Shown here one piece after another: positions 43,708 through 52,515 of a stretch of DNA of 64,000 nucleotides; positions within the stretch are counted from its first letter, which is position 1, and each line of letters begins with the position of its first letter. Both the position numbers and the translations under genes were made by a program. Origin of the DNA: Candidatus Hydrogenedentota bacterium. GTDB lineage: Bacteria; Hydrogenedentota; Hydrogenedentia; Hydrogenedentales; CAITNO01. Location: the NCBI GenBank assembly GCA_012730045.1, contig JAAYBR010000082.1, positions 1-64,000 on the forward strand, read 5' to 3'. The notes beneath the pieces were generated by a model. That model saw only the letters and a list, made by a program, of their open reading frames with translations, did no database searches and was not told the origin of the DNA.

Positions 43708-45312
43708 ATGTCTGTTGATATGACCGTCATCATGGCGCCCAAGTGGGATTCGCGGGAGCCGGCCTGTTCAACCGCCTACATCTGCCAGCGCCTCCGGTCT
43801 CTCGGACGCACTGTGCAGTATTTGGACTACAACATCGAGTTGTATGACCTGTGCCGCCGTCTGGGCATGGGGGACTTCTGGACGGATCCGGTCTACCATC
43901 AGGGGTGGGTCAAGGGGGCGTTCCATTTCCTGGCCGCGTTTCTCGACATTGACCGCATCCAGGGCGACGTGGTCGGCTTCTCAGTCACCGCCACCAACCG
44001 GGACATGTCCCTGCTCCTCGCGCGCATGGTCCGCGAGCGTTTCCCCCGAAAGAAGATCATCTTCGGCGGGTATGCCCTCTACTATCACACAGACCTGTAC
44101 GGTGTCTCCCCCGGAGCCGTTGACGCCATTTGCACGGGCGAGGGCGAGCACACGCTGCGCGACGTCCTTGACCGCGACTTCAAGAACCTGGAGGAGGTGC
44201 CAGGCCTTTACCTGCCGGACGGCGACTGCTGGCGTCTCACCGTGCCCCGGCCGCTGATCCAGAACCTCGACGAGATCGCCTGGCCCACTTTCGAGGAGGT
44301 GGACCTGGGGCTCTATGATGTCCCGGACCTTCCGCTGATGGGGAGCCGGGGGTGCATCGGGAGGCGCGTCTTCTGCAATGACCGGCACAGAACGCCGGGA
44401 TACCGCACTCGATCCGCCGTGCACCAGGTGGACGAACTCCAGTTCCTGAAGGAGCGCTATGGCACCCAGTTCTTCATCTACAACGACCCGCTGATGAACG
44501 GAAGCGTAAAGGTCCTGGAGGAGAAGGCGGACGAGATTCTCCGTCGCAGACTGTCGGTGGACTACGGCGGAAACCTCATGGCGCACCGCGGCATGAAGCC
44601 CGAGCTGTTCCAGAAGCTCCGGCGCTCCGGCCTCACCGTGGCCATCATCGGCCTCGAGAGCGGGTGCAACGAGACGCTCAAGGGCATGAACAAGTACCAC
44701 ACCGAGAGGTCGGCAGAAGAGTTTCTGCGGAACTGCCGCGATGCGGGCATGCGCGTCGAGATCAACATCATCGTGGGGTTCCCCACGGAGACGGAGGAGC
44801 ATTTCCAGGCGACCATCCGTTTCATCGAGAGAAACCGAGACAACATTGACTGCGTGGTCAGCGTGGCCACCTTTCATGTCGCCTATTCCGACCTGTGGAA
44901 ACGCAGGGGGGAGTTCGGCATTGAAATGAAGGACCATGGACACACCGCCGAATGGCGCACCCGGGACGGCCGCAACACCCTTGACATTCGGCTGGACCGG
45001 CTGAAGCGTTTCCAGTCCCGAATGCTCGAGTTGGGGCTTTCCCTGGACCGGAGCGACAGAGCGGTGGAGCAGAAGTGCCCCAATGTCAGCAGGCGCTTCC
45101 TGAAGACGTATCTCGACAGCCTGGGGGAAGAGGGGATACTCTCCGCAGAAGAGCGGAACCGGGCGCCGTTCGTTGGGCGCGACATCCAGGGACGGCTGTG
45201 GCGGGCGTCCCTGGCAAAGGCGCTGGGCAAGATCGGCGTTCTCGACCAGGCTGTCTGGATGAAGAATACGCTGGCGAGGGTGTTGAGGGGGGCGGGAACT
45301 GGGGCCGAATAG
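43708..45312 (+). CDS. B12-binding radical SAM protein with a missing cluster cysteine
   Basis: The 534-residue product has an N-terminal cobalamin-binding-like Rossmann domain (residues about 1-150, with IIFGGYALYYHTDLYG and CTGEGEHTL) and a radical SAM barrel (about 200-440, with IIGLESGCNETLKGMNKY and INIIVGFPTETEEHF). The cluster motif CxxxCxxC reads C216-IGR-R220-VF-C223: the middle Cys is Arg (CGC at 44365-44367, one T-to-C change from TGC). Everything else in the motif, such as GSRGCIGR before and FCND after, is intact. It may therefore be inactive, altered, or a sequence error. GCGGAGGAA precedes the ATG. Substrate is unknown. Confidence 0.85.
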   Translation: MSVDMTVIMAPKWDSREPACSTAYICQRLRSLGRTVQYLDYNIELYDLCRRLGMGDFWTDPVYHQGWVKGAFHFLAAFLDIDRIQGDVVGFSVTATNRDMSLLLARMVRERFPRKKIIFGGYALYYHTDLYGVSPGAVDAICTGEGEHTLRDVLDRDFKNLEEVPGLYLPDGDCWRLTVPRPLIQNLDEIAWPTFEEVDLGLYDVPDLPLMGSRGCIGRRVFCNDRHRTPGYRTRSAVHQVDELQFLKERYGTQFFIYNDPLMNGSVKVLEEKADEILRRRLSVDYGGNLMAHRGMKPELFQKLRRSGLTVAIIGLESGCNETLKGMNKYHTERSAEEFLRNCRDAGMRVEINIIVGFPTETEEHFQATIRFIERNRDNIDCVVSVATFHVAYSDLWKRRGEFGIEMKDHGHTAEWRTRDGRNTLDIRLDRLKRFQSRMLELGLSLDRSDRAVEQKCPNVSRRFLKTYLDSLGEEGILSAEERNRAPFVGRDIQGRLWRASLAKALGKIGVLDQAVWMKNTLARVLRGAGTGAE

Positions 45313-45348
45313 CAATCCCCCGTTCCGGGGAATGTCTCCCCTCTGGGA

Positions 45349-47823
45349 TCATCTGGTTGCCTGCCGCAGCCGCAGCACCGTGAAAGAGCAGGAGGGGAAG
45401 GATTGGGGGAATGACGCCTCCGGAAACCGCACGGCCGTGGTCTTGGGAACAACCGCGCCGGGGTGGCCGAGGCTGTTCTCCGCGGGTCTTTCCGCCGCCG
45501 AGAGGACGGTCGCCGTCCCTTCCAGGGGGCCGGAAACGCCTTTCAGGGTGACGGTGGTCTCCCACGCCCGGTCGAGGAAGTTGGAGACCTTGATAATGTG
45601 GTCCCCCGTCTCCGTGTCCCCCCCCGCGTTGGCCGTGATGCCCGGCGTGCGAAGGGAGGGCAGGGGCTCTTCCATCACCCGCACGCCGTCCAACGTCACT
45701 GTGACGGTCTCCTGTTTCACGGCGACCTCTACGTCGTACCAGCGCCCCGTCTGGATGCTTCCCGGAAGTCGCCGGGACTCGCCGAAGCGGGCGCCCTGCA
45801 CGCACGACTCGAGGCCGTGCGCGGTGTTGCCCCAGCCGCCCAGATTGATCCAGTGCCAGGTGCCGCTGTCCGAGGCGCGGAAGAGCGCCAGGAACCCCTC
45901 GCCTCCGGCCAGTTTGCGGGCCTTGAAGCGGAGGGTGCAGTCGGTCCAGTCGGGACTTCCCGCCAGGGCGACCCGGTTGGGGCCCAGGTCAGACTGGGAG
46001 AGTACCCCGTCCGCGACAGACCATTCCCCGTCGAAGAAGGTCCAGTCCCCGGGGTGGTCGGCCGCGCGCCAGGGTTCCGGCGACGCGCCCGGTCCGGTCA
46101 CCTCGATGTCCTTGAACTCCGCCCGGGTGCGCCAGGTGCCGACCCCAATGCGGCCCTTTCGCAGCGAGATTTCCTCCCCGAGGCGGGGATAGTCCACGGC
46201 ATGGAGGCGGTCGGGGAGGTTTTCCGCGAAGAGCTTCTGGACATGCCAGGACGGGGTTCCGTAGACGCGGTGGCTGTCGAAGACGACCATATTGACGGGC
46301 CACTTGCGGTCGTTCTCATGGCAGAAGAGGGGGGCGTAGGCGGCCATGGCCACGATGTCGCTGTTGTTCTCCAGACCGATCATGAACGCCGCCTCGCCCA
46401 CGGCGGCCTCCAGATTCCCCTTTCCCGCGGCGGTGTTGGCCGCATACTCGCTCACGAAGACCTTGGGGAGCTTTCTGTCGTAGGCGTCGTACTTCTCCGC
46501 GTTGGCGGCGAACCACTGCGGACTCATGTAGTAGTGGTGCTCCTCGTAGTCCGTCGGCGACCCTGGCACCGGGCTGTTGGAGATGAGTTGGATGTCCGGA
46601 TACTTCTCGCGGAAAACGCGCGCGAAGAGGTCGTAGCGCTCCTGATACTCCGGCCCCCCGTTCTCGTTGCCGATGGTGATGTGCCGCAGGTCAAAGGGTT
46701 CCGGGTGCCCGTTGGCGGCGCGCTTCGCCCCCCAGACGGTCTCCGGCCCGCCGATGGCGTACTCCACCGCGTCCAGCGCGTCCTGGACATACCGGTCCAG
46801 GGCGTCCATCGGCTGGAAGATCGGATTCCGGCCCTGGCAGGTGATGCCGCAGTTGACCACGAGGATCGGCGCCGCGCCGATGTCCTCGGCGAACTGGAGG
46901 AACTCATGGTAACCCAGGCCGTCCGTGGCCCGGTACCCCCAGAGGTTCTGGCGTCCGGGCCGCGCCGCAGGGTCGCCGATGGTCTCCTTCCAGTCCCAGG
47001 CCGTCTCGGGCGTGAACCCCTCCACGATGCACCCGCCGGGGAAGCGGATGAACGCGGGCTTCAGCGCGGCGATCATTCCGGCCAGGTCCGGCCGCAGGCC
47101 GTTCTTCCGGTTAAGATAGGTATCTTCGGGAAACAGGGACACCATGTCCAGGCTGAACGTGCCGGGCCGGTCCGTGCAGAGGACCAGCACGGCCTCCGCG
47201 TCCTTTTCCGTCACAGAGAAGACGGCTTCAAAGCGGCGCCATTCCGGGGAGGTGACTCCAAGGACTTGGGTGTCGTAACGCCGCTTTCCGTCGCGAGAGG
47301 CGAGGAAGGCCGTGAGGGCAACCCCTTCTCCCCGGGCATGGAGGGAAAGGGCATAGCGCCCGCCGGGCTTCACATGCATGCCCCAGAAGCCGCCGTTTTC
47401 CAGCCCCGCCCATCCGTCTTCCCCGATCGACTCCACCACAACGCGCGCGGAGGTGGGGGCCTGCGCGTTCAGGGGCGTGTCCGTCTCCAGCAGCACGCGC
47501 GCCCGCGCGTTGTGTTCCACCAGTTTCCATCCGGCAAGCGGCACCGCCTGATCCCCCTTTTCGAGACGGTATCCCGACGGGCTGATGAACGCCTCCGCGT
47601 CATCGGTGCAGTCCTCGGGCACGCGGTTGTCCTCGAATCCCCGGTTGCGCACCATCTCCGCGTAGAGCCCGCCGTCGCCGGAATGGTTGATCTCCTCGAA
47701 GAAGACCCCCCAAAGCATCGGGCTGGTCTCGCGGACAACGGCCGATGGGTCTATGATGAGCTCATCGGAAAAGACCGGGGCGGACAGGGCGGCCAGAAGC
47801 AGCAGGGGGATCGCGGAACGCAT
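45349..47823 (-). CDS. Alpha-L-arabinofuranosidase, GH51, with inserted beta-sandwich
   Basis: The 824-residue exported enzyme (signal MRSAIPLLLLAALSAPVFS) removes terminal alpha-L-arabinofuranosyl residues from plant-type or other arabinose-containing polymers. Residues about 130-230 form a CBM4_9-like module. The GH51 barrel has the acid/base E387 in GNENGG and the nucleophile E459 in FVSEYAANTA, followed by NSDIVAMAAYAPLF. After about residue 560 a concanavalin-like insert (DWTFFDGEWSVADG to near GITANAGG, about 593-731) interrupts the C-terminal beta-sandwich, which resumes with HIIKVSNFL. AAGGAGGT precedes the ATG. Confidence 0.92.
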   Translation of the reverse strand: MRSAIPLLLLAALSAPVFSDELIIDPSAVVRETSPMLWGVFFEEINHSGDGGLYAEMVRNRGFEDNRVPEDCTDDAEAFISPSGYRLEKGDQAVPLAGWKLVEHNARARVLLETDTPLNAQAPTSARVVVESIGEDGWAGLENGGFWGMHVKPGGRYALSLHARGEGVALTAFLASRDGKRRYDTQVLGVTSPEWRRFEAVFSVTEKDAEAVLVLCTDRPGTFSLDMVSLFPEDTYLNRKNGLRPDLAGMIAALKPAFIRFPGGCIVEGFTPETAWDWKETIGDPAARPGRQNLWGYRATDGLGYHEFLQFAEDIGAAPILVVNCGITCQGRNPIFQPMDALDRYVQDALDAVEYAIGGPETVWGAKRAANGHPEPFDLRHITIGNENGGPEYQERYDLFARVFREKYPDIQLISNSPVPGSPTDYEEHHYYMSPQWFAANAEKYDAYDRKLPKVFVSEYAANTAAGKGNLEAAVGEAAFMIGLENNSDIVAMAAYAPLFCHENDRKWPVNMVVFDSHRVYGTPSWHVQKLFAENLPDRLHAVDYPRLGEEISLRKGRIGVGTWRTRAEFKDIEVTGPGASPEPWRAADHPGDWTFFDGEWSVADGVLSQSDLGPNRVALAGSPDWTDCTLRFKARKLAGGEGFLALFRASDSGTWHWINLGGWGNTAHGLESCVQGARFGESRRLPGSIQTGRWYDVEVAVKQETVTVTLDGVRVMEEPLPSLRTPGITANAGGDTETGDHIIKVSNFLDRAWETTVTLKGVSGPLEGTATVLSAAERPAENSLGHPGAVVPKTTAVRFPEASFPQSFPSCSFTVLRLRQATR

Positions 47824-47848
47824 GGGGGCACCTCCTTGGTTTGAGGTG

Positions 47849-47877
47849 ATTGTATCCGCCCGTCCGCGGAAGCGCAA
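47849..47877 (-). promoter_or_regulatory. Promoter for the arabinofuranosidase gene
   Basis: TTGCGC (47877-47872) and TACAAT (47854-47849) on the minus strand are separated by 17 nt. Transcription would begin near 47842, 19 nt before the ATG. Confidence 0.6.
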
Positions 47878-47963
47878 CGCCTTGCTCCGCAAAGTTTGAC
47901 CCGGGGCCGTCCCGGAGTGAAGAATGATAGCGGTTGCGGACGAACCCTGTTGGAGGATCGAAC

Positions 47964-48905
47964 ATGTCTTTTTTGCTGATGACGCTGGCCTCCCTGGCCG
48001 CCTCGGGCGCGTTCTCGCTCGCGGAGGAGGCCGGAAAGGTCACGGTGCTGGACAATGGCGCGCCCGTTTTCGTGTACTGCGCCGATCCAGTCAAGGCCCC
48101 CAGACTTGTTCCGGAGCGGTTCACCCGCGGGGGCTACATCCATCCCCTCTACGGACTGGACGGCGAGGTGCTGACGGAGGACTTCCCCTGGGACCATTTC
48201 CACCACCGCGGCCTTTTCTGGGCCTGGCCCGACAGCACCGTCGCCGGGCGCAAGATGGATGTTTGGTCGTTGGACGGGGCGCGGCAGGTTTTCGTGAAGT
48301 GGCTGACGAAGGAGGCGGATGAGAAGTCCGCCCGGCTCACCGCCGAATGCGTGTGGGTTTTCGACGATGCCCCGGACACCCCGCTCGTCCGGGAGACCGC
48401 TGAGATGGTTGTGCTGCCCGTCGAGGGGGACGCCCGCCCGATGGACCTCACACTGCGGTTTGAGAATGTCGGAAAGGAAACCATTACCATTCGCGGTGCG
48501 ACCACGGGCAACAAGGGATATGGCGGTCTCTGCCTCCGGCCCGACTCCGCGCGCAAGCCCATGCACTTCACGGCGGCCACGGGAAAGATCGAGAAGGATG
48601 TGCTGGAACTCGCCTCGCCGTGGGCGGACGTGTCCATTGCTGTCGAGAAGGGCTCGGAGAAACTCTCCGGCCTGGCCGTGTTTCAGCATCCCTCCCTGCC
48701 CGGATATCCGCATCCCGGGTGGATCCTGCGCAACTACGGGTTTCTCGGGCAGTCGTGGCCCCACACCACCCCTTACGATCTGGAACCCGGAAAGTCCTTC
48801 ACGCTGAAGTACCGGGTGGTGATTCACCGGGGAAGCGCCGAGGAGGCGGGCATAGAAAAACTGCACGAGGCCTACGTCCGTTCTGAGGGGGGGGGCGCGA
48901 AATAG
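47964..48905 (+). CDS. DUF6807 (PmoA-like) family protein, exported
   Basis: The 313-residue product has an N-terminal hydrophobic segment (MSFLLMTLASLAASGAFS) and the conserved DUF6807 features: RGGYIHPLYGLDGEVLTEDFPWDHFHHRGLFWAW near residues 50-85 and a beta-sandwich ending in YRVVIHRG. Members occur widely in planctomycete-like bacteria and are named after a methane oxygenase link that is not established as a function. TTGGAGGAT precedes the ATG at 47964. It is divergent from the GH51 gene. A TTGACC (47896-47901) may be part of its promoter but no good -10 follows. Confidence 0.85.
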   Translation: MSFLLMTLASLAASGAFSLAEEAGKVTVLDNGAPVFVYCADPVKAPRLVPERFTRGGYIHPLYGLDGEVLTEDFPWDHFHHRGLFWAWPDSTVAGRKMDVWSLDGARQVFVKWLTKEADEKSARLTAECVWVFDDAPDTPLVRETAEMVVLPVEGDARPMDLTLRFENVGKETITIRGATTGNKGYGGLCLRPDSARKPMHFTAATGKIEKDVLELASPWADVSIAVEKGSEKLSGLAVFQHPSLPGYPHPGWILRNYGFLGQSWPHTTPYDLEPGKSFTLKYRVVIHRGSAEEAGIEKLHEAYVRSEGGGAK

Positions 48906-48933
48906 CGGGGGAAGTTCCGGGCGCGTTCTGGTG

Positions 48934-48939
48934 TATACT
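48934..48939 (+). promoter_or_regulatory. Possible -10 of the nfeD-floA operon
   Basis: TATACT preceded by TG lies 19 nt before the ATG at 48958. The -35 is poor. The implied leader is about 12 nt and contains GAGGG. Confidence 0.4.
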
Positions 48940-48957
48940 CTTCCCGAGGGTACTTCC

Positions 48958-50625
48958 ATGATACGGGCCGGGTGGAAACATGGTTTGGCGCTGTGCGCCG
49001 CGCTGCTTCTCCTCTCCGGAGGGCAGGCGGACGGGGAGGGCGAGCCGCTTCCCCGCGCCGTGGTGTGCCCCATTGACCGCGAAATCTCCGACGGGGTGGC
49101 CGTGCTGGTGCGCCGGGCCGTGCAGGAGGAGGCCCCCGGGGCCGCGGCGCTGGTCTTCGTCATTGACACCTTCGGGGGCCGCGTGGACTCGGCCATTGAG
49201 ATCACCGAGCACATTCTCGACGCCCCCTGCCCCACGATCGCGTACGTCACGGGCAAGGGGGCCATCTCGGCGGGCGCGCTGATCGCCTACGCCTGCGATT
49301 ACATCGTCATGGCGCCGGGCACCAACATCGGCGCCTCCACCCCCTTCATGCCCGCCGCCGAGGCGGCGGACCAGGTGAACGAGAAGTCCATGTCCTTTCT
49401 GCGCGCGAAATACCGCGCCCTCGGGGAACTGAAGGGGCACAACCCGCTGCTCGGGGAGGCGATGGTGGACGAGGACATCGAGCTTTTCGGCATTCCACAA
49501 GAAGGGCGGGAGATGCTGATTGTCAAGGTGAGCGGAGGAAAAGTGGTGGAGGGCATCCGAGAGGATGCGGAGCGGAAGCCCGGATCGGCGCTGGACGTCG
49601 TTTTTGAGGCGCTGGACGAGGAGGGGAACCAGGGCCTTCAGGACCTGAAGGAACTGGTGAAAAATGCCGCAGGGGACATCCCGGGGAAGACGGAAGACGT
49701 CCCGACAGGAGCAACGGAGGCCGCGCCAAAAGCTAAAAGCGTGGCTCCGCAGCGCGCCGGTCTTCCAGCTGACGCGCGGATAGTGACGGAGGCGGGAAAG
49801 CTTCTGACGCTCACCAGCAGGGAGGCGCTTGAACTGGGGCTGGCTGATGCCGTCCTGGACTCCCCGGAGGAGGCTCTGGCGCAATACGACCTGCGCACCC
49901 TGCCGCCGGAGCGCATGGCCATGCGCTGGGACGAAGGCCTCTTCACCTTCCTCACGTCGCCCCTGATCGCTGGTCTCCTCCTCATGTGCGGCGTCGCCGG
50001 GATCTATCTCGAGTTCAAGACGCCCGGCATCGGCTGGGCGGGGTTCATCGGCGCGGCGTGCCTGGCCATTTACTTCGGGTCCCGGCTCGTGGTCGGCATG
50101 GCGGACTGGATGGACGTCGCGCTGGTGCTCGCCGGGTTCGCCCTGCTGGCCGCAGAGATATTTGTCATTCCCGGCTTTGGCCTCGCCGGGGCGGGCGGCA
50201 TTGTGTGCCTCCTTCTGGGCGTCTACCTCTCCCTGACCCGGGTGACCATCCCCGAGTATACGTGGGACTTCATGCGCCTCACGGACGCCGGCGTCTCCAT
50301 CATGGTGGCCGCGGGGACCTTCCTGCTGTTCATGCTGTTCATGTGGAAGGTGTTTCCGTCGACCCCCGTGGCGCGCGGGCTGATGCAGTCGCACGCCCAG
50401 CTGGCCGAGGCGGGCTACGCCGTTCAGACCCATGCGGACGCCGAGGCCGCCCTCGGCCTGACGGGCGTGGCCGTTTCCATGCTGCGTCCGGCGGGACGCG
50501 GGCGGTTCGGCAGCCGCACACTGGACGTGATGACCCGGGGCGAGTTTGTGGAGCCGGGACGGAACATTGTGGTGATCCAGGTCGAAGGAAACCGCTACGT
50601 GGTGCGGGAACAGGAGGAGTCGTAG
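48958..50625 (+). CDS. Long NfeD protein with ClpP-like protease domain
   Basis: The 555-residue product has a signal peptide, a ClpP-like serine protease domain (residues about 30-250 with TFGGRVDSAIEI, KGAISAGALIAYACD containing the candidate catalytic Ser, and a downstream Lys-rich helix SFLRAKYR), an inserted low-complexity stretch, TSREALELGLAD, about five membrane helices, and a C-terminal OB-fold NfeD domain (LRPAGRGRFGSRTLDV, VEPGRNIVVIQVEG). Long NfeD proteins accompany flotillins or stomatins in many bacteria. It starts a five-gene string and is followed 1 nt later by a small gene. Confidence 0.9.
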   Translation: MIRAGWKHGLALCAALLLLSGGQADGEGEPLPRAVVCPIDREISDGVAVLVRRAVQEEAPGAAALVFVIDTFGGRVDSAIEITEHILDAPCPTIAYVTGKGAISAGALIAYACDYIVMAPGTNIGASTPFMPAAEAADQVNEKSMSFLRAKYRALGELKGHNPLLGEAMVDEDIELFGIPQEGREMLIVKVSGGKVVEGIREDAERKPGSALDVVFEALDEEGNQGLQDLKELVKNAAGDIPGKTEDVPTGATEAAPKAKSVAPQRAGLPADARIVTEAGKLLTLTSREALELGLADAVLDSPEEALAQYDLRTLPPERMAMRWDEGLFTFLTSPLIAGLLLMCGVAGIYLEFKTPGIGWAGFIGAACLAIYFGSRLVVGMADWMDVALVLAGFALLAAEIFVIPGFGLAGAGGIVCLLLGVYLSLTRVTIPEYTWDFMRLTDAGVSIMVAAGTFLLFMLFMWKVFPSTPVARGLMQSHAQLAEAGYAVQTHADAEAALGLTGVAVSMLRPAGRGRFGSRTLDVMTRGEFVEPGRNIVVIQVEGNRYVVREQEES

Positions 50626-50626
50626 G

Positions 50627-50941
50627 ATGGAAACGGGCAACGACACTTTTCAGGCGCCGCTGCACATGCTGCGCCAGCTGCTGAAGGAGATGGAGATCGT
50701 CTCCTCGCAGGGCTCCGGGTATTACACCTGCGTCCCCTTCGCCAGCCGCTACAACAAGATGCTCGGTCTTGCCAGGACGCTTCCAGGCCTGGACTCCGCG
50801 CTGCTCGGCACCTTTTCCCCCCTGGAAGAGGGTGACCCCAAGGACCCGGCGGACAAGAGCCGCGTGCTCCTGGGCATACGTGTGGAGATTTCGCAGTTGA
50901 TCGCGCTGCTGGAATCGTGCGGCGGGGGGCAGAAGAAATGA
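50627..50941 (+). CDS. Small uncharacterised protein between two NfeD genes
   Basis: The 104-residue product has no membrane segment or signal. It contains amphipathic helical stretches (PLHMLRQLLKEMEIVSSQG, and a C-terminal RVEISQLIALLESCGGG) and a central Pro/Gly-rich part. CAGGAGGAGTCGTAGG precedes the ATG at 50627, so translation should be efficient. It starts 1 nt after one nfeD stop and its own stop overlaps the next nfeD start. I do not recognise it, and its fixed place inside the operon suggests a soluble accessory role. Confidence 0.75.
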   Translation: METGNDTFQAPLHMLRQLLKEMEIVSSQGSGYYTCVPFASRYNKMLGLARTLPGLDSALLGTFSPLEEGDPKDPADKSRVLLGIRVEISQLIALLESCGGGQKK

Positions 50942-51417
50942 TCGGATGGGTCCTTCTCTTCTTTATCGCCGGCATGTGCATGATCCTCGCGGAGTTTCTC
51001 CTTCCAGGCGGCGTGCTGGGCATGTTGGGCGCCCTGCTTGTCCTCACGAGCGGCGCCCTTGGCGTATACGCCTACCCCGAGCAGGCCGTCCTCATCATCT
51101 TTGGCGAGTTGACAGGCGCCGCCCTCTCCGTTATTCTGGGGTTCTGGGTGCTCACGCGCACCAAGGCGCTGAAGCTCCTCACCCTGCAGACATCGCAGCG
51201 GGCGGAGGACGGGTTTGTGAGCGCCGTAAGCGACCTGTCGCTGGTGGGCAGGGAGGGCGTCTCCGTCACCGCCCTGCGCCCCGCGGGCGTGATCCGCGTG
51301 GGGGACGAGCGGCTGGACGCCGTCACCGACGGCGGGTTTGTGGAGGAGGGGCACCCGGTGCGCGTGCTCGAGGTGCACGGAAGCCGGATTGTCGTTGAGG
51401 CCGTTGACAGTCAATAA
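50938..51417 (+). CDS. Short NfeD membrane protein
   Basis: The 159-residue protein has about three membrane helices (residues about 1-20, 25-45 and 55-80; MIGWVLLFFIAGMCMILAEF, LLPGGVLGMLGALLVLTSG) and a C-terminal OB-fold (VGREGVSVTALRPAGVIRVG, VEEGHPVRVLEVHGSRIVVE). This is the short NfeD type, which pairs with flotillins. The ATG at 50938 overlaps the upstream stop (ATGA). Together with the long NfeD and FloA it makes a membrane microdomain module. Confidence 0.88.
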   Translation: MIGWVLLFFIAGMCMILAEFLLPGGVLGMLGALLVLTSGALGVYAYPEQAVLIIFGELTGAALSVILGFWVLTRTKALKLLTLQTSQRAEDGFVSAVSDLSLVGREGVSVTALRPAGVIRVGDERLDAVTDGGFVEEGHPVRVLEVHGSRIVVEAVDSQ

Positions 51418-51462
51418 CGCGCCCCCGCGGGCGCCGGGAACCGAACTGAAAGGAACAGGAAA

Positions 51463-52479
51463 ATGGGTCCGTTTGTAGCCGTGCTGGGGCTTTTCGTGGC
51501 GGTCGCCGTGCTGGTCATGTTTGTGGTCTTCATCTCCTACGTGCGCCTGTGGCTGCGCGCCTGGCTGTCAGAGGCCAGCGTCAGCTGGCTCAGCCTGGTC
51601 GGCATGAGCCTGCGCAAGGTCAACCCCGCCGTGATCGTGGACAGCCGGATCATGGCCGTGAAGGCGGGCCTTAACATCAGCACCAACGAGCTGGAAACGC
51701 ACTACCTGGCCGGCGGCAACGTGGTCAAGGTGGTGCAGGCGCTTATCGCCGCGAACAAGGCCAACATTGACCTCTCGTTCCAGCAGGCGACCGCCATTGA
51801 CCTGGCGGGACGCGATGTGCTGGACGCGGTGCAGACCTCCGTCCGCCCGAAGGTCATTGACTGCCCCGACCCCTCCAAGGGCTCGCCCGTCGTCGCCGCC
51901 GTGGCCATGGACGGCATCCAGCTCAAGGCAAAGGCCCGGGTCACCGTGCGCACCAACATCAAGCGCCTGGTCGGCGGCGCCACCGAGGAGACGATCATCG
52001 CCCGCGTCGGCGAGGGCATCGTCACCACCATCGGCTCCTCGCAGTCGCACAAGAAGGTGCTGGAGAATCCCGACTCCATCTCCAAGACCGTGCTGGCGCG
52101 CGGCCTGGACGCGGGCACGGCCTTTGAGATTCTCTCGATCGACATTGCCGACGTGGACGTGGGCGAGAACATCGGCGCCGACCTCCAGATCAAGCAGGCG
52201 GAGGCGGACAAGCAGATCGCCCAGGCCCGCGCCGAGGAGCGCCGCGCCATGGCACGCGCCCGCGAGGCCGAAATGGTCGCCATGGTCCAGGAAATGCGCG
52301 CCCGCGTCGTGGAGGCGGAGGCCGAGGTGCCCAAGGCCATGGCCGAGGCCTTCAAGAAGGGCAACCTGGGCATCATGGACTACTACCGCATGAAGAACAT
52401 CGTGGCCGACACCGGCATGCGCGAGTCCATCTCCCGCGCGGAGGGCGGCACGGAGGCGGGCGATCCCGTTCAGCAGTAA
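51463..52479 (+). CDS. floA: Flotillin-like protein FloA
   Basis: The 338-residue protein belongs to the UPF0365/FloA family: an N-terminal membrane hairpin, [65 protein letters not shown], and a long Ala/Glu-rich coiled coil ([20 protein letters not shown]), then [14 protein letters not shown]. FloA scaffolds lipid-ordered membrane regions. AAAGGAACAGGAAA precedes the ATG. It follows two nfeD genes, the usual arrangement. Confidence 0.95.
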   Translation: MGPFVAVLGLFVAVAVLVMFVVFISYVRLWLRAWLSEASVSWLSLVGMSLRKVNPAVIVDSRIMAVKAGLNISTNELETHYLAGGNVVKVVQALIAANKANIDLSFQQATAIDLAGRDVLDAVQTSVRPKVIDCPDPSKGSPVVAAVAMDGIQLKAKARVTVRTNIKRLVGGATEETIIARVGEGIVTTIGSSQSHKKVLENPDSISKTVLARGLDAGTAFEILSIDIADVDVGENIGADLQIKQAEADKQIAQARAEERRAMARAREAEMVAMVQEMRARVVEAEAEVPKAMAEAFKKGNLGIMDYYRMKNIVADTGMRESISRAEGGTEAGDPVQQ

Positions 52480-52515
52480 CGCGCGGACAAGCCTCGGAAC
52501 CGAAGGAGGATGCCG

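Noticed and set aside
45313-45348. Terminator between the radical SAM and GH51 genes
   Set aside because: Only a 5-bp stem (CCCCG-TTC-CGGGG) with no T-tract was found, which is too weak to call.
45463-47844. A 793-codon frame antisense to the GH51 gene
   Set aside because: The GH51 motifs on the other strand are unambiguous; this frame is compositional shadow.
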